Source: Larus michahellis (lineage: Eukaryota > Chordata > Aves > Charadriiformes > Laridae). Taken from it: a stretch of DNA of 64,000 nucleotides. A program made the translations under genes and the position numbers. The stretch is taken from the NCBI RefSeq assembly GCF_964199755.1, contig NC_133896.1, positions 63,715,142 through 63,779,141 of the forward strand. The letters run 5' to 3'. A model generated the notes under the pieces. The model worked only from the letters and a program-made list of their open reading frames with translations, was not told where the DNA came from and did no database searches. Within the stretch, counting starts at the first letter, position 1. Every line of letters starts with the position of its first letter. Positions 40,445-53,500 of this stretch are shown here, in pieces.

Positions 40445-40530
40445 CACCACAGAGGAAACAGAGAACAGAGGGATTTAAATAACCCAGTATCACACAAGCC
40501 GCCCATGGTGGAGCAAGGGGCTTGCGGTGC
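40445..40530 (+). mobile_element. MIR-like SINE fragment
   Basis: ACAGAGGAAACAGAGAACAG, then TTTAAATAACCCAGTATCAC, ACAAGC and GGTGGAGC resemble the MIR 3' region (GAGGAAACTGAGGCACAGAGAGGTTAAGTGACTTGCCCAAGGTCACACAGC, broken up by changes). It is short and diverged. Confidence 0.5.
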
Positions 40531-43184
40531 CCGTGTTAGGCTGTTTCAGTCGGGAAGGCAAGGGCTGAGGCTGCCTTACACGGACTCTGCCTCCCCGCCA
40601 CGCCGGGCACCCACGCTCAGCAGCTCATGGAAGTGTAGCAGAAGCGTTCATCTCTCATGGTTCAACTCCCGCTTCGAATTAGTGCCGTCACCTTCAAAGA
40701 TACCTCTGTCTATTCAAGACTCCACCTGGTCGTGAAGGGAAGTAACTACTGACTTAGGAAGGGAAGTAGCAAATATTTTGAGAATTAGGTTTAGGAGAGA
40801 GAAATCTACTCGTTGGTTTCCTCTGCAACATAGTGGGGCCTCAGCAGGTCAAAAGGAGGGACGGGGGCAACAACACCAGTTCTTCAGAGCAGTGAAATCC
40901 CTTGCTCTGTCCCTGAGCAGCACCCCAAAGCGCAGCTTTCCCTTTGCTTTGGGGTATCTGCTAATGCTTTGAGCCCACACAGGAGCGAGGACCCTCTCAC
41001 TGAAAAAACAGAGCAGCCGCTCTGTTTCAGAGGCAGGATAATCTCACGGTGACCTTTCTTGTCAGCAGCACATGATAACTGCAGCGGACTGGGGCTGCAT
41101 GGGGTGAGGATGCTGGTAATGAAATGCTTTCATAGCTCGACACTCATTATTCCATTACATTATCGGGCTCTTCCCCAGGGGCCCTCTAAAGAGTCACGGC
41201 TGAGCTCTTTTCCTGCAGAGACCAAAACCAGACCACCTAACAAGCTACATTTACTAAAATTTTCGCTCCCTCCCTGCTCAGGGGGAGTGTGGTCTTGTTC
41301 ATTTGCATCAGACAGAAGTGGAAGAACTACGCCAGCTCAGCTATGATTTTATCAGCCTGCTAACCCACGCCAAACTGAGCAGTCAGCCTGTCCCCAGCCA
41401 GGAGCAGCAGAGGCTGCTGCCACCCCAGAGCTCACCGCGCAGGGCCCGTGCTTGCCCCAGGGTCCCCAGCGTGCCTCAACCACCCTCTCTCCGCTACCCT
41501 GCATCTGCCGTTGACTTGCAAAGGCTGACCGCCGACCGCTTCTTTATAAGAAACTGCACTTTCCCTTTTGACTGCTTAATTCCCTGCCATTTCTTCCCAT
41601 CCTCAGAGAAAGCCTTGGTCTTCTCAGTTCCAAAATTCAAAGTGTCCGTTACCAGCAGCGAGGACCTCACCTGGAGCTGGCTGCTCAGAGTGAAGCCTGC
41701 GTTGGCCGTGACAGCGAAGCCCTCTGACAGAGCTCAGCGCTTTACCAGGAAATGAGCTGGTGGCCCAAGGGCATGCCCAGCAGTGTGAGGGCTGTACTGC
41801 CAGCAGATAGAGTTGGAGAGAGGTCACAGAGACCAAGCTTTGGGCCATCATCTCCCCCCACTCAACCCCCTGGAGACAGCCCTTTCAGTCAAAGGTGGTG
41901 GTGGGTATTTCGGGAGGTATTAAACAGGAGAGCTGGAGGCACCAGGGATATTGCTTTGGCTTTTGCTAACTGTACTCACAGCAATACTCAAAATGCATGC
42001 CAGGAACATAAAGGGAGAAATAAACCCTGCCATAAGGAGCATGAGATTTGGAAAAGCAGAGGCAGCCAAAGGGTGAGAGAAGGGAATAAAATGCCAGGCG
42101 AAGCCTTCATAGCAACAGTCGGCACTTGGAGTTGGCCATACACATTTGAAACCACCATGCACAGAAAGCTGCTTAGTACTTCGATGCCTTCTGATGGCTA
42201 AACAAACTTTAAGTGAGCAGACACAGGCATGAACACATGCAGACACATGGGCACCCTCAACTTGTTAGGTAAAACACGAAACAAAACCGAACATCCATCT
42301 TCACGGCAAGGCAGATTTCCTCCCTTTCTGTTATGTTTTCTTACAAGCTTCCTGCAAACCTGTCAGAGGAAAGGAGGCTGAGAGGCAAGCAAGTTGCTCT
42401 GTGAATTGAACAAAGCCTCGACTTTTCAGTTTCACATTTGGGGCGCCTCTGACAGGCTGCAGTTTCCGCTTCATTTAACCTAGCTCGTTCCCTTTGGGAA
42501 TTTCTCTACCCACCATGTTTGCAGCAAAAAATACCATGTGCTGAGCTTTATAAGGAGCTTTCAAACAGAACGGGCAACTGCTGAGTCCTCCCTTCCTTCC
42601 CTTCTGTCAGATGGAGATTCATGCATTACCTTGCACTTCTTGTCTCTCCCCAGCTACCGATTTTCTCAATTAATCTAAATATTCTTGAGACTTCTAATGC
42701 TCCATCAAACTCATTTGCAAGTAGCCAGCAGATTCAAAGGTTGATGGGGACAGATGGGCAGACATGAAGTGACAGAATCTTCATTTCCTTAGGAAACCAG
42801 GCTAAAAATATTATGTTCATAGTTCAGCTTTTTCCATGAAGATGCACGGTTTCCCGGGAGGCCCAAACAAGTCAGTGGACGCAGGTGGCAGCAGCTCTGT
42901 GTCCTGGGTGACACCTTTGCCCGTCGCAGCTGTCATTGCCGTTCCTGACAAAGGTGCCTCGCGTCGGCTCATGCTTTCAGCTGAGAGGCTCTGCCGTTGT
43001 CGAGATCTTTGCTCTGGGTCTGAGCCCTGAAGAGGAGCCCACTAGGGGAGGATCATATGGAAACATCCACATTGTCTGAGGCAGGATCTGAATGCTCCCA
43101 AGCTAAACCTGGCAACTTAAAACCAATCCGCAGAGGCAGGAAGATGCCCTGAGGGAAGCTGTGTCTCAGGATGGGCAGTCAGCC
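40531..43184. other. Intergenic, moderately GC-rich DNA
   Basis: No gene is supported. Long frames occur, such as 41303-41755 (begins with TTG) and 41752-42201. They show no recognisable domain and overlap others on both strands. Confidence 0.55.
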
Positions 43185-43937
43185 AGGCTTTCCTCCTCCC
43201 AGGCAACGCTACGGGCTTGGGGAAGAGTGGCTGGAAAGCTGCCCGGCAGAAAAGGACCTGGGGGTGCTGGTGGAAGGCCAGCTTAACATGAGCCAGCAGT
43301 GTGCCCAGGTGGCCAAGAAGGCCAACAGCATCCTGGTTTGTATCAGGAATAGCGTGGCCAGCAGGAGCAGGGAAGTGATGGTGCCTCTGTACTCGGCACT
43401 GGTGAGGCCTCACCTCGAATGCTGTGTTCAGTTCTGGGTCCCTCTGTACAAGAGGGACATTGAAGTGCTGGAGCGTGTCCAGAGGAGAGCTACCAGCCTG
43501 GTGACGGGTCTGGAGACCAGGTCATATGAGGAGAGGCTGAGGGAGCTGGGCATGTTTAGCTTGGAGAAGAGGAGGCTGAGGGGAGACCTCATTGCCCTCT
43601 ACAGCTACCTGAAAAGAGGTTGGAGAGAGGTGGGTGTTGGCCTCTTCTCCCAGGTGAATAATGACAGGACCAGAGGAAATGGTCTGAAGTTGCAGCAGGG
43701 GAGGTTTAGATTAGATATTAGGAAGAATTACTTTACTGAAAGAGTGGTCAGGCACTGGAACAGCCTGCCCAGGGAGGTGGTTGAGTCACCATCCCTAGAG
43801 GTGTTTAAGAAACGTCTAGATGTGGCGCTTCAGGGCATGCTCTAGTGACAGAGATTGTAGGTTGTTTGGTTGGACTTGATGATCTCAAAGGTCCTTTCCA
43901 ACCATGAAGATTCTGGGATTCTATGATTCTATGATTC
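43185..43937 (+). mobile_element. CR1 LINE, 5'-truncated, with open ORF2 C-terminus
   Basis: A 5'-truncated avian-type CR1. From the truncation point the ORF2 frame stays open to a TAG at 43843-43845. It encodes about 217 residues with the family landmarks in order: [21 protein letters not shown], then [82 protein letters not shown], and near the end [20 protein letters not shown]. This is the region downstream of the catalytic reverse transcriptase, so the copy cannot mobilise itself. The short 3'UTR has the TTGGACTTGATGATCTCAAA block and ends in ATTCTATG-type repeats. Low decay suggests a fairly recent insertion. An upstream in-frame ATG at 43171 lies in flanking DNA and is not the element's start. 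Confidence 0.95.
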
Positions 43938-45968
43938 CTGTAGCTGGAACAGCCCCACGCTGAACTGCCTTGTAGAAGACCTTGCAACCCACCTGCCTGC
44001 CTTCCTTTGCCCACCAGTAAGCAGGAACAGAGGTAAACATCCACAAAAGCTTATTGTGAAGGCTACTAAGGCACTGCTGCTACAAGTGTTGCCAGGTGGC
44101 ATAGTCCCAGTCTGTATAAAACAGTCCCAGAGCCACCTTTTGCCATTTTGCCAGTAACAACAAATTAATTTTCACCAGCCTTGCTACTTCTCTGCAGAGC
44201 TGGATCCGAGTCGCGCATTTATTAGTAATATGCTCATCTATTCTTGAACACAGAGTGTGCTCCTCTGGCCTGAGGGCTCGCAGGACTCGATAATGGGGCT
44301 GCGGGAGGTCATGCACCGGGTTCACTGCATGGAGAGAGGGCAGGAGGTGGAGGGGAGCAGTGCTCTGCCCCCCGGCAGTGCCAAGGTGGCTGCCAGCACT
44401 TGGCCTCCGGCGGTTTTCCCAGCCGGCACCGTGGATGGCTCTTGATTGTCCTGTCAGACCTTTGCTGACAAGTACTTAAATTGAGCGAGTTCATCCCATA
44501 AAATTTAAGGAAGAAGTGAGAGGACAGAAGAATGAAAAGCAATGTATTTTTCTTTTAGCACCTCTCTTTTTCTCATTTTCTCCTGAAGTGTCAGCACCTT
44601 AAATAAAAAGCCTTTTACTGCCTCACTGCTGCCTGCATCCAGTCTCAAATAGCACACGCTGTTGCAAGCAGGCCAAGGTCTCAGCCAGCCAGATCTACCC
44701 TCAAGGGTGTCACCTCTGTGTGGAGCTCTTCGTTCTCCTCCCTCTCTCGTTTCTCCTTTGCTGTCACATTCACTCCTGCCAGCTGGGAAAACACTTGCCT
44801 TTTTGCTTGCAGAGATCAGAGGAGGTTGAGGGCAAACCCTGTTCCGGAGGTCTCCTGTTTAGCTTCTGTCCCAACGAAAGAATGGCCAGGAGGAACCACG
44901 TTACTGATTTCCAGTCTTCTCACAGTTCATTTCCAAAGTTGCGAACCACAATGAGGGCTGGCAAGGTGTCGCTCTGCCCCTGCTTCCTCCTGCAGCCCCG
45001 AGGAGGGCGGGCTAGAAAGGGATCTCCTACAAATGCTGTTTCCTGGCGAGCCCCGATGAAGCAGTGTGAGGGCACTGCAGATCAAAAACTCCCTGCAGAA
45101 AAAGAAACATCTCCTCAGCAGCCCTGGTCAGAGTAAGGGTGCCCCGTCACCGTGCAGAAGGATGATAAAATGGAGTCTTGAGTGGGACCTGCAGCCGGGC
45201 AGAGCCCTGGGCTAACTCCTAACCACATAGATAAGCTCAAGTGTTGGGTTTTTTTAAGTTGATTGCATTTTTGCTTCTCCTGACTCAGCCCAGACGGCAT
45301 CGCAGCAGAACAAATGCTGGCAATGTGCAACGCGGGACGTGAGTTATGGGGGAGCTGGGCAGAGGGGAAACCTCAACCTCTTGTTCCTCCTCATACGTTG
45401 GAAGACTTGCGTCACTTCCAACAGCGTAGTGGGAGCCCCTGTGGCCTAGGACTCCCCTCGTTTCTCCTAAAACTGGCTGCATACGTCATCTGTGATGTAT
45501 TCTCCACAGGAAAATAGTTGTAGGCAAGTGTAGCCCTTACAGAAGGGTGACAACAACACGCATGGGAAAAGGACAAGGGATTTGCAGGCAGTTATACCAG
45601 CAGGGGTGGGATGTTATCCTCCGACTTCCCATTTTATTCTTTCTTCATGGACTTAGGAGAGTTCTGTAGCTTTTAAAAAAAATGTTATTTGTTGTGCCTT
45701 TGCCCACTTTCCTGATAAATGTAACTGGGTAGCTCTATATTTCTATTATAATTGCAATAATAATACTGAATTACTGAGGTAAATTCAAACTTGCATATTA
45801 AATAAAAAGGGATTTCAATTATTTGGCGGAATACAAAATCGAAAGGGGCTGGGCTGGGCCAGCACAGAAAGGCAAAGCCCAGTAACCTCTCCTGAGTCCA
45901 AAGTAAACCAGGCACCTCTCTCTGCCTCGGTGCTCTCTCACACAGGAATTTGCACATACACACATGCA
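43938..45968. other. Intergenic DNA without recognised genes
   Basis: Mixed composition. No gene, RNA or repeat family was recognised. Confidence 0.55.
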
Positions 45969-46042
45969 CATAACATACCATCTCCTCATAACATACCATC
46001 GCCTCATAACATACCATCGCCTCATAACATACCATCGCCTCA
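45969..46042 (+). repeat. 18-bp minisatellite, four units
   Basis: Four head-to-tail copies of CATAACATACCATCGCCT at 45969, 45987, 46005 and 46023. The first differs by one base (CTCC for CGCC). Read in reverse, it gives a six-residue repeat (EAMVCY-like) in a chance ORF. Confidence 0.95.
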
Positions 46043-47486
46043 TTGATTTAATGGGACCTACGTTACTTCATGGGTGGATTTCTTTTTTAGCTATTTGGCT
46101 GAGCATACTAAAGAGGTCACAAACTCATCTGTGATACTCAGAAAAAATATTTTCCAGGCCAGAATGAGCATTAAATGTAAGAGTGGAGTTGATAAAAATA
46201 GTGAAGTTGGATGAGGTTATTTTTGATATACCCAGAGAGCAAGCAGTCATAAATGTTTCCGTCAGGTGTGCAATGTACCCATAAAATGTTCCAAATATAT
46301 TTTCATGCATTTGCAGCTGAAAAAAAACCCCTTACGTTTGTCAGCAGTTATTTTACCAGTGAGACAAATGATGATCTGTTGTTGGACTAGACAGTATGGA
46401 TCAAAGCTAGGGACGGGAATTGTTTTGATATATGTTCAAGTGGCCCTGTGCAGGTGTAACAGAGCTAAATATAACCTGGCACGGCTGATAGGCAACAACA
46501 GCTTGAAAATCTCGCCGTCTGCTCTTCATGAATGTATTTCCATTTACTTCCACGAGCTGAGGATCAGGCCCCAGATCTTTTAAACATGGATGGCCCAGAA
46601 CTCCTCTGTGGTTTTACTTTGCCCAGTGCAACATCAGGAGCCAAGAAAAAAGTGATGGCTTCCTAGTCTCATGCCAGACCATCCAGTATCTCACCTGGAA
46701 GCATCTGATGTACCCAAGAGATGCTGGATCATTGTCACAGAGTTCAGCTTCACCATGGCTCCGGCAGCCCCCCAGGCTGGCCTGTGCAGGGACTGGTGTT
46801 TGCCACGGGAATCCAGCAATGTTGTCTCTGCTGAGAGATCTCCCCGCTCACAAGGGCTGGACTCCGTGACCATCTCTGGTCCCGAATGTGCCATTTTGTG
46901 GTAACTGGGTCACGTAAAATGGCCAGACTCTAGAAAAGAACCCTGTAAATGAAACAGGAATTTCCAGAGCTAGAAAATAATGGGCAAAAATCTATGAGAA
47001 CAATCTCATAGTTCTGCTCCAGAATTACCCATCACTCATTGTGAGATATAAACTTAATTTAATTGCTATTATTGTATATATTTTTATTGTCCTCTGTTTG
47101 CTTAATGAATGTTGCAGTTGTAGTAATAAGACTGTTGGTAATACAAAACAGATTTGCAGAATGAGGAGAAGATAATTAGATGATACCTTGAGGGTGATTT
47201 CTGTTTAAGACACAGTGACTATGTCATGGAGTAAATAAACTTGGTGAGGGAGGATATCAATGGCTATTAACCTAAGGTACAATTATTGCCAAATTACCAG
47301 GATACACATTTCATTACGCTGAAATACCTGGTGACTGATGCTTGGTCCAGGCTCTCCCATCCCCTTGTGAGGCTGTGGGACAAAGCCTTGCCCAGGGTGT
47401 GAGTGGGCAAACAGCTGTGGTGCCCCACAGCCCAGCATGCAGTGGTGGAGGTGGGACTCAGCACCCACATCTGAGATGACTCAACA
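46043..47486. other. Intergenic DNA without recognised genes
   Basis: AT-rich. Near 46540-46575 the words CTTCCACGAGCTGAGGATCAGG resemble the end of an old amniote repeat (CACCAGCTGAGGATCTGGCC). Nothing else is nameable. Confidence 0.5.
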
Positions 47487-47539
47487 TATTTATGGGGGTC
47501 CCGCTGCCAGTTTTACTGGCAGTGGGGCTCCCGTAAATA
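47487..47539. repeat. Near-perfect 25-bp hairpin/palindrome with 3-nt loop
   Basis: Arms 47487-47511 and 47515-47539 pair along all 25 positions as RNA, including four G-U wobbles. They flank a TTT loop. At DNA level 21 of 25 positions are complementary. The core is CTGCCAGT-TTT-ACTGGCAG, and the outer ends are TATTTAT and GTAAATA. The loop is too short for an ordinary microRNA precursor. A palindromic MITE-like remnant or a template-switch product is more plausible. Family not recognised. Confidence 0.9.
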
Positions 47540-50500
47540 CACTGGGTCGTGAACTGTGAGGTTTTGACATGTCCAAGCAATCAAACTGTGTTTTCAGAAA
47601 GCGGCCTGGCTTTCAAGAGCTCTACCTTACATCTTGTTCATCTCCCATCATCCATGTGTAACAGCAAGAAAAGCCTGACAGCACAGCGGTGACAGGCCAT
47701 CAAAGCTTGGCCGTAGTCTTAAGATGATGTCTTCCTTTCTAAATCGATGCTTAGTGACATTTCAGGATCAGCATTAGTGCAAGGAACCTGCTGCTGCTGC
47801 TTGGATCTGCAGTGCTGGCTTGGGACAAAGCAGTAGCCATGAACCCACAGATCCTGCGGCTGCTCACCTCTCCTGGATGAAACAACAGACGCATCACCCC
47901 TTTCCTTCCTCCTTTCTTGGGTTTGGAGATGATCACGTAACTGATAGTGTGCTGGAGGTGACAATCTTCAGTGATTTCACAGCTGCTCGTGTTTTCAGCA
48001 AGTGATGGTAACTAGCATACATACACACAAGCAGATACACAGCTCTCCAGCTTGCCCTCCATCATCCAAATGAACCATCTATGTCACGTGCATTTTCAGC
48101 ATATACGGGGAGTTTTACCAGCTTTCTCAGTGCCTCTAATCGTCTGTGGAATATTTTCCTGGCTCTTTGTTTAGATTTTTCAGTCCCTGAAGGACCTTCA
48201 CACATCCATTTTGATCCTAACTAATGACAGTTTCTACATAATTTTTAATAGCCATTCTGCTAATAACATTATTTATTTTCTCTATAGTCTCTCAGCTATA
48301 TCTCTGGCGATCACAGTTCATCTTTTGTTCAAAGTTGGACAAAAGTTTGGATATTTGATTGGTTGTTTTCCCACGTCAGATCATTATGCAGGAAATCTAA
48401 TTCTAAGCTGCACCTACTGCATTTGCACACAGGGAGTGGGTCTGGGCCCCCCAAAATGCCCGCCAGCTGTGCATTTAACTGCAAACAGTAATTCCCGGGA
48501 GCAACCGGTTTGATGATCTCAGTGCGTGTGACATGGCCAATTTCAGCAAACACTGTTTTCTGTGAATTAAAGCCAAAATCTATTTATCTACTAGCGCGTG
48601 CCGATATCACATTTCATTAGCATCGGCGGCACAGAAGCCATTGTTTTGCAGCTTTGAGCGTAGCTTTGCAGCACCACTAAGTGTGTCCTTGGAGAAAGAA
48701 GTGCATGACTTCACTCTTGTGCTGTGAACCGTTGGAATAGAGTCCCCTAATCAACCCCTTCAGTTCCTCAGACTCTGTATTAATACTGACATTGCACATC
48801 CATTAAACGCCACCACACAACAGTGCTCCAGGTGGTTGCCGCGAGCAGTTAGATTAGGGGCAAATGTCTCCATGTTACCAACCTTCCCCACGAATCTTTA
48901 CACATTTTCCTCATTTGTGTGGACAAACTCTCCTCTGCCATCTCACCCATGATCTACTCATTTGACTTTTTCTGGTAATGCCATTTATTCATACATTGTT
49001 TGCATTATCTAGAATTTTCTGCTTTGTTTGCTTAGTTTTGCCCTGGCGGTTCTGGCACTGGACGATACTATGCATTGTCCCTACAAAAAAAGAGTGTGAC
49101 GGTACCTGTTCTGTCATCTGCTGGCCAATGTCCCTGCTAACATCCCCTCTTTGGCTCTGATTTAAGGGTAACTTTCCTAAAGACAAGAATTGCAGGGAGG
49201 AGGTGGTAGCATGAGGCCAAGGGAGGGAGACTCTTCCAGCTCTGCCCTGTATTCAGCTGAGATCTTTCCTGGGTCACTATTACAAATTATGCCTTTTCCA
49301 ATATACTTCCCATTTATTTTTTAAGTTTTGTTCACATACTTCTTTGTGCTTAATAAGCTTATCACTGTCCATTCTGTTTTCCATATTTACTTTCTGCTAT
49401 GTGTGACTCTCCGACAAGTGTCTGCTAAAATATTTCTGGCAACGCATTTGCTTCTGTATAACAGTTAAACCAGAAATATCCTATTTACTTCCAGTCATTT
49501 CATCTTTGACTGCTGCGTTGTTCATTTTTGCTAATTTTCATCTAAGCAAGTGGTACCGTCTTTGTTTTCTTTACCCATCCTGTATATTCCTTCTGTTGTT
49601 ATTCACATGTTTTTGTAAAGCAATGTAATCCCTAGTACTCCTTGCATCTTTCATCGCACAGTGGACATTATTCCAATTTATGTCACCTGCTACAGTGTGT
49701 ATAAATCCATAAACTCTTTTACATGCTTGGCGTCTCGAGTCTCCTCTTTTCAATGACTTAGGATTCTCCACGTACCTGTAACACCAGAGCCCTGTCCATC
49801 CCCAGCAAGATTCACTCTGCACCAAGTGGTTTCTGTCTCTTGGCAAAGCTTATCTTCTCTGTTAATTCTTAACTGTAAATCTCCTGTTAGCGGTTTAACT
49901 GCTGCATTTTTTCACTCATGGTGTTTCCCTAATTTACTTTACTCCAGGTACCTTATGGTATTCAGTACGTAAATTACTTTTCCCATCTGTTCTTAGAAAG
50001 GGAAAGCAAGAAAACATGTCGTATAAATGGAGTCAGTAATGCTGGAGCATTCGGAGAGCACGGCTAACAGGTAGTGGCTGGTAACTGGCTCAAACCGCTT
50101 TCATTTAATGTAAAATACAAGGCTGTTCTAATTGACCCTAGTTAAGTCACAGAGTCTTACGCTGCCCTTAACATCATCTTATCATAGAACCTTAAAAAGA
50201 ATGAAGAACGTCTAAACAGCACAAAAAGAAAGGCCAGCCTTTGAACTGACACCAGATCACAATGCAATACGAATTCAAAGAAACTACGCTGTATGCAGCG
50301 AAAGAAACTACACAGAATGCAAAAGCAATGCCTGTGTCATAATTAGCACATCGATTAATAACACAAGAATAAAACCAACGATTTGTAAAGCCATATCACT
50401 TAGTAACTTTCTGGAAGATAAATGCAATGTAAAACTGTCCAAAAACTGAATTAGCCGCAGAGCCTGCTGAAATACGTTTGCTGAAAATGCTGCAGAGTGT

Positions 50501-53500
50501 ATACAGAAAACATGTTTGGAGGAACTCTCAAATGTCTTCCAAAACCTAAGGAAACAGTGTATATGACAGAATCTGTAATTCCAGCAAGTTTTTCTGATGG
50601 GAAGAGTAAAAAGATGACCTTTGAAATAGTTGAAAGCTGGGAGATGATGAAAAAGCAGACTATCAGATTTTATTCTAATTTTACTAATTTAAAAAAAATA
50701 ATCAAAGTACAATTATATATTCATCAACACCTGAAAACATTAAGACCTTTATTTCACAGACCAATGAAACAGCCAGTAACAATTCATAAGCAAAGGTCAT
50801 TGTGAGCATTAGATGTGGGATGTATCTTTCAGCAGGGACTGATCCAGACCAATTTATAGTAACTCAGCAGGATTATGCTTCTCCTAAGTGGCCACATTTT
50901 GTGCTCCAGAATCCAAGTCAATTAATCTTCTAGCTTCTACAGAGGCAAAGATATTTAGCTGGTGAAGAGGAATGGGAGGAGTGCCTCGTCATTACAGTGA
51001 TGGATTTTCTCAGCCCGCCTTTGCCTGCGACTGATTCTGTCGCTCCCCCAACTCCACCTAAGGACAAGGATAAAACAACTTGTCGTCACAGAGCATCGCC
51101 ACTGACTTTGGGAGAAGTGAAACTCTGAGCAAACACAGTAATGTGCTGGGTGTGCGATCTAAGATGTCAGCCAGATGTGTTCAGTGGGCCATGGTGATGC
51201 ACACAATTGAGTCAAAACAAAATGAAAACAGAAGCATTTAATAGGAAACCAACTGGGAATCCCTCTTTTCTCCAAACTGTGGCTGTTGCTCTTTGATTAC
51301 AATTGCCCAAGGCCCCACTCCATCTGGTCCATAGATTAGGATGTCACTGCCTCAGTGAAAAATGAATCATTGCTAGAGATGTATTAGTAGCTTTCAGGAG
51401 CTCTTCTGAATGTAAAATCATCTGGCTGTAGGATGCAACCAGGATGGTATATGGCAGCAGCTGGATTTTCAGGTAGGTGATATCGTAATGTATACATAGG
51501 TAAGTAGTATGTAACACCACATTTGCGGACCCACTGAAATCAAGAAACAGTATAAAAGCCTTAATTTCCTACCCTCTCTCTCATCCAGCTGTACAACAGG
51601 GATAGGTGGAGAGAATATGAATTTACTTTTGTGTTGTGTTTTTTTTTTTAATTAAACAATGAGCATTAATCTCTGCCAGAAGCAAAATGCCCGCGTGGAG
51701 ATACTCATGGCCTAAATCACCCACCCAGGTTCTGTCTGCAGAAGTGAAAACACCCGCTTGCAGATGGAAGCCCAGGAGAGGTTAGGCGTTACCAGCACGC
51801 TGGATGATGGCTACCTCCCTTCCAAAAACGTTGTTGCTTAGAGAGGCGTGCACATCCCGTGAGCACATCTGCACCGTGCATTTGGTCTCTCTCCTTCTCC
51901 CTCCCTCCCTCCCTGTATCGTATTATTTTCCATGCAGAGCCCCTTAATATGTCACAACACCAGCTCAGATGAGTAACAGCATCAGCTCAGCAATGAGTGA
52001 CCTTAGCCTGGGTCAGCAGGACTTTCTGAAGGGTAGGAACCTCTACCAGTAATGGAACTGGTGTCCCCGTTGTAGCTCCCGCTGAGACCTTCACTGAAAA
52101 GCAGAGTGTAGAGCGGCTCATATTAGCACAGGAGCTGCTACAGACTTTTCTGTGCAGGGGTTTGAGCTGCTGGATGAACAGATCAATCCCAGTCCCAGGA
52201 CACGGTCCTTGTTCCTTCATTTGGAGCAGACCCAGAGGAGATCTAACTGGTGCTAGGAATGACTTAATATCTCTGCCCAGCTCTGAGACCTAAAACTGAG
52301 AGAAATTTTTGTCACCCCGCTACATTTAAAGCTTAGGGTCCAGGGCTGCTCACCCTAATGCCTCAGTGGCACCTGCATTTACTGAATCCAAATAGGTTGG
52401 GAGTGAGTGCAGAGCCTTCTGAAACGTGTCTCCGCTAAAGGAACAAGTTCCCGACAAGATTGCCACAGAGCAATTTAATGGGTTTCTGCTGCTGTTCAAA
52501 AGCTATGAATATCTCTATTCATTCCCTTGGAAAAAAGGTTAATAAACTCTGAGAATCGGGGAATATTTCTGTGTAATAGTTCGGTTGTGGGAATAGGGGG
52601 CAGGGCGTAAAGGTGGTGGGTTTTGCTGTAGAAATATGCTAGGCACGCTCCTGAATTTCCTTCTAGGGAGGGTGAAGCTCATGTCGTGTTCTGCTTACAG
52701 AGGAGCCCAGAAAGAGCGTGGAGGGGAAGGAAGGGGAGATATTATTCTCGTGCAGAGTCTCTCTGAGTTACCCAACCAAAAACCCTGCCAGTGTGATTCA
52801 GATCTTTCTCCAAGTCAGTGGAGCAGGCACTGACTGCAGACGTGACTACCCTGGGGACTCACACCTCTAGGCAGAGCTGGAAATGAGGGCAAGAGAATCC
52901 ATGATGAACTTTGTCTGCTCTCACAAGCAGGAACTTTCTCTGATTAGCTTCAGTGGCTGCAGCACTCCCCTCTCTTACACAGGACGGTGGCCAGAGGTGG
53001 AACGGAGCGGGACCTGGGACACAGAGTGGAGGAACAGCTTCAGGCCCTGGACACAAAACCTGGAGAACAGAAGCAGAGAAACTTCGACTGGGAAGCCCAA
53101 CAGAGATTTCAGCTAGCACAGGAACGCCCCCGGACAGGGAGAGAAAGAGCTGTCTCTGCAGCCCAGCCTATGCCCACAGCTGGTGGGGAGAGAAAAGCTG
53201 GAGGTGGATGCGCCCGCAAAGCTGGCGCTCCCATCCCACAGCCTGATCCGGAGAGACTCTCAGTCGGTCCTGCTCCCAGCCACCAAGGAAAAGGGCTCTT
53301 CCCCACCTTAAATCATGCTTGGTGTTCAGGTGTTGTGGAATTAAAGCAAAGCAAATTATAGCCTCCCTCGCTGGGCCAGAGGCATGGAGAGATTTAGTCT
53401 GGGGTTTTTCTCATCAGCTGCACAAAAGCTCAAAGGCTGTGTGAAGATGCTCTCCCCTGTCACCCTGGCCACACTGATATTAATCACGTGCAACAAGGGA

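Noticed and set aside
41303..41755. 150-codon frame in GC-richer intergenic DNA
   Set aside because: It begins with TTG, shows no recognisable domain, no splice context and overlaps other frames.
42420..42480. Two interferon-response-like words (AGTTTCACATTT and AGTTTCCGCTTC)
   Set aside because: Each is imperfect, and there is no nearby promoter or gene that they would control.
45969..46042. CRISPR-like array
   Set aside because: The 18-bp units are directly adjacent with no spacers, in a vertebrate genome; it is a minisatellite.
50497..50805. 102-codon lysine-rich frame in an AT-rich region
   Set aside because: No family resemblance; composition matches the surrounding A-rich DNA. Kept only as a chance ORF unless transcripts support it.
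52883..53361. Three overlapping sense frames of 77-124 codons
   Set aside because: No domain or splice evidence; several frames open at once suggests composition and not coding.
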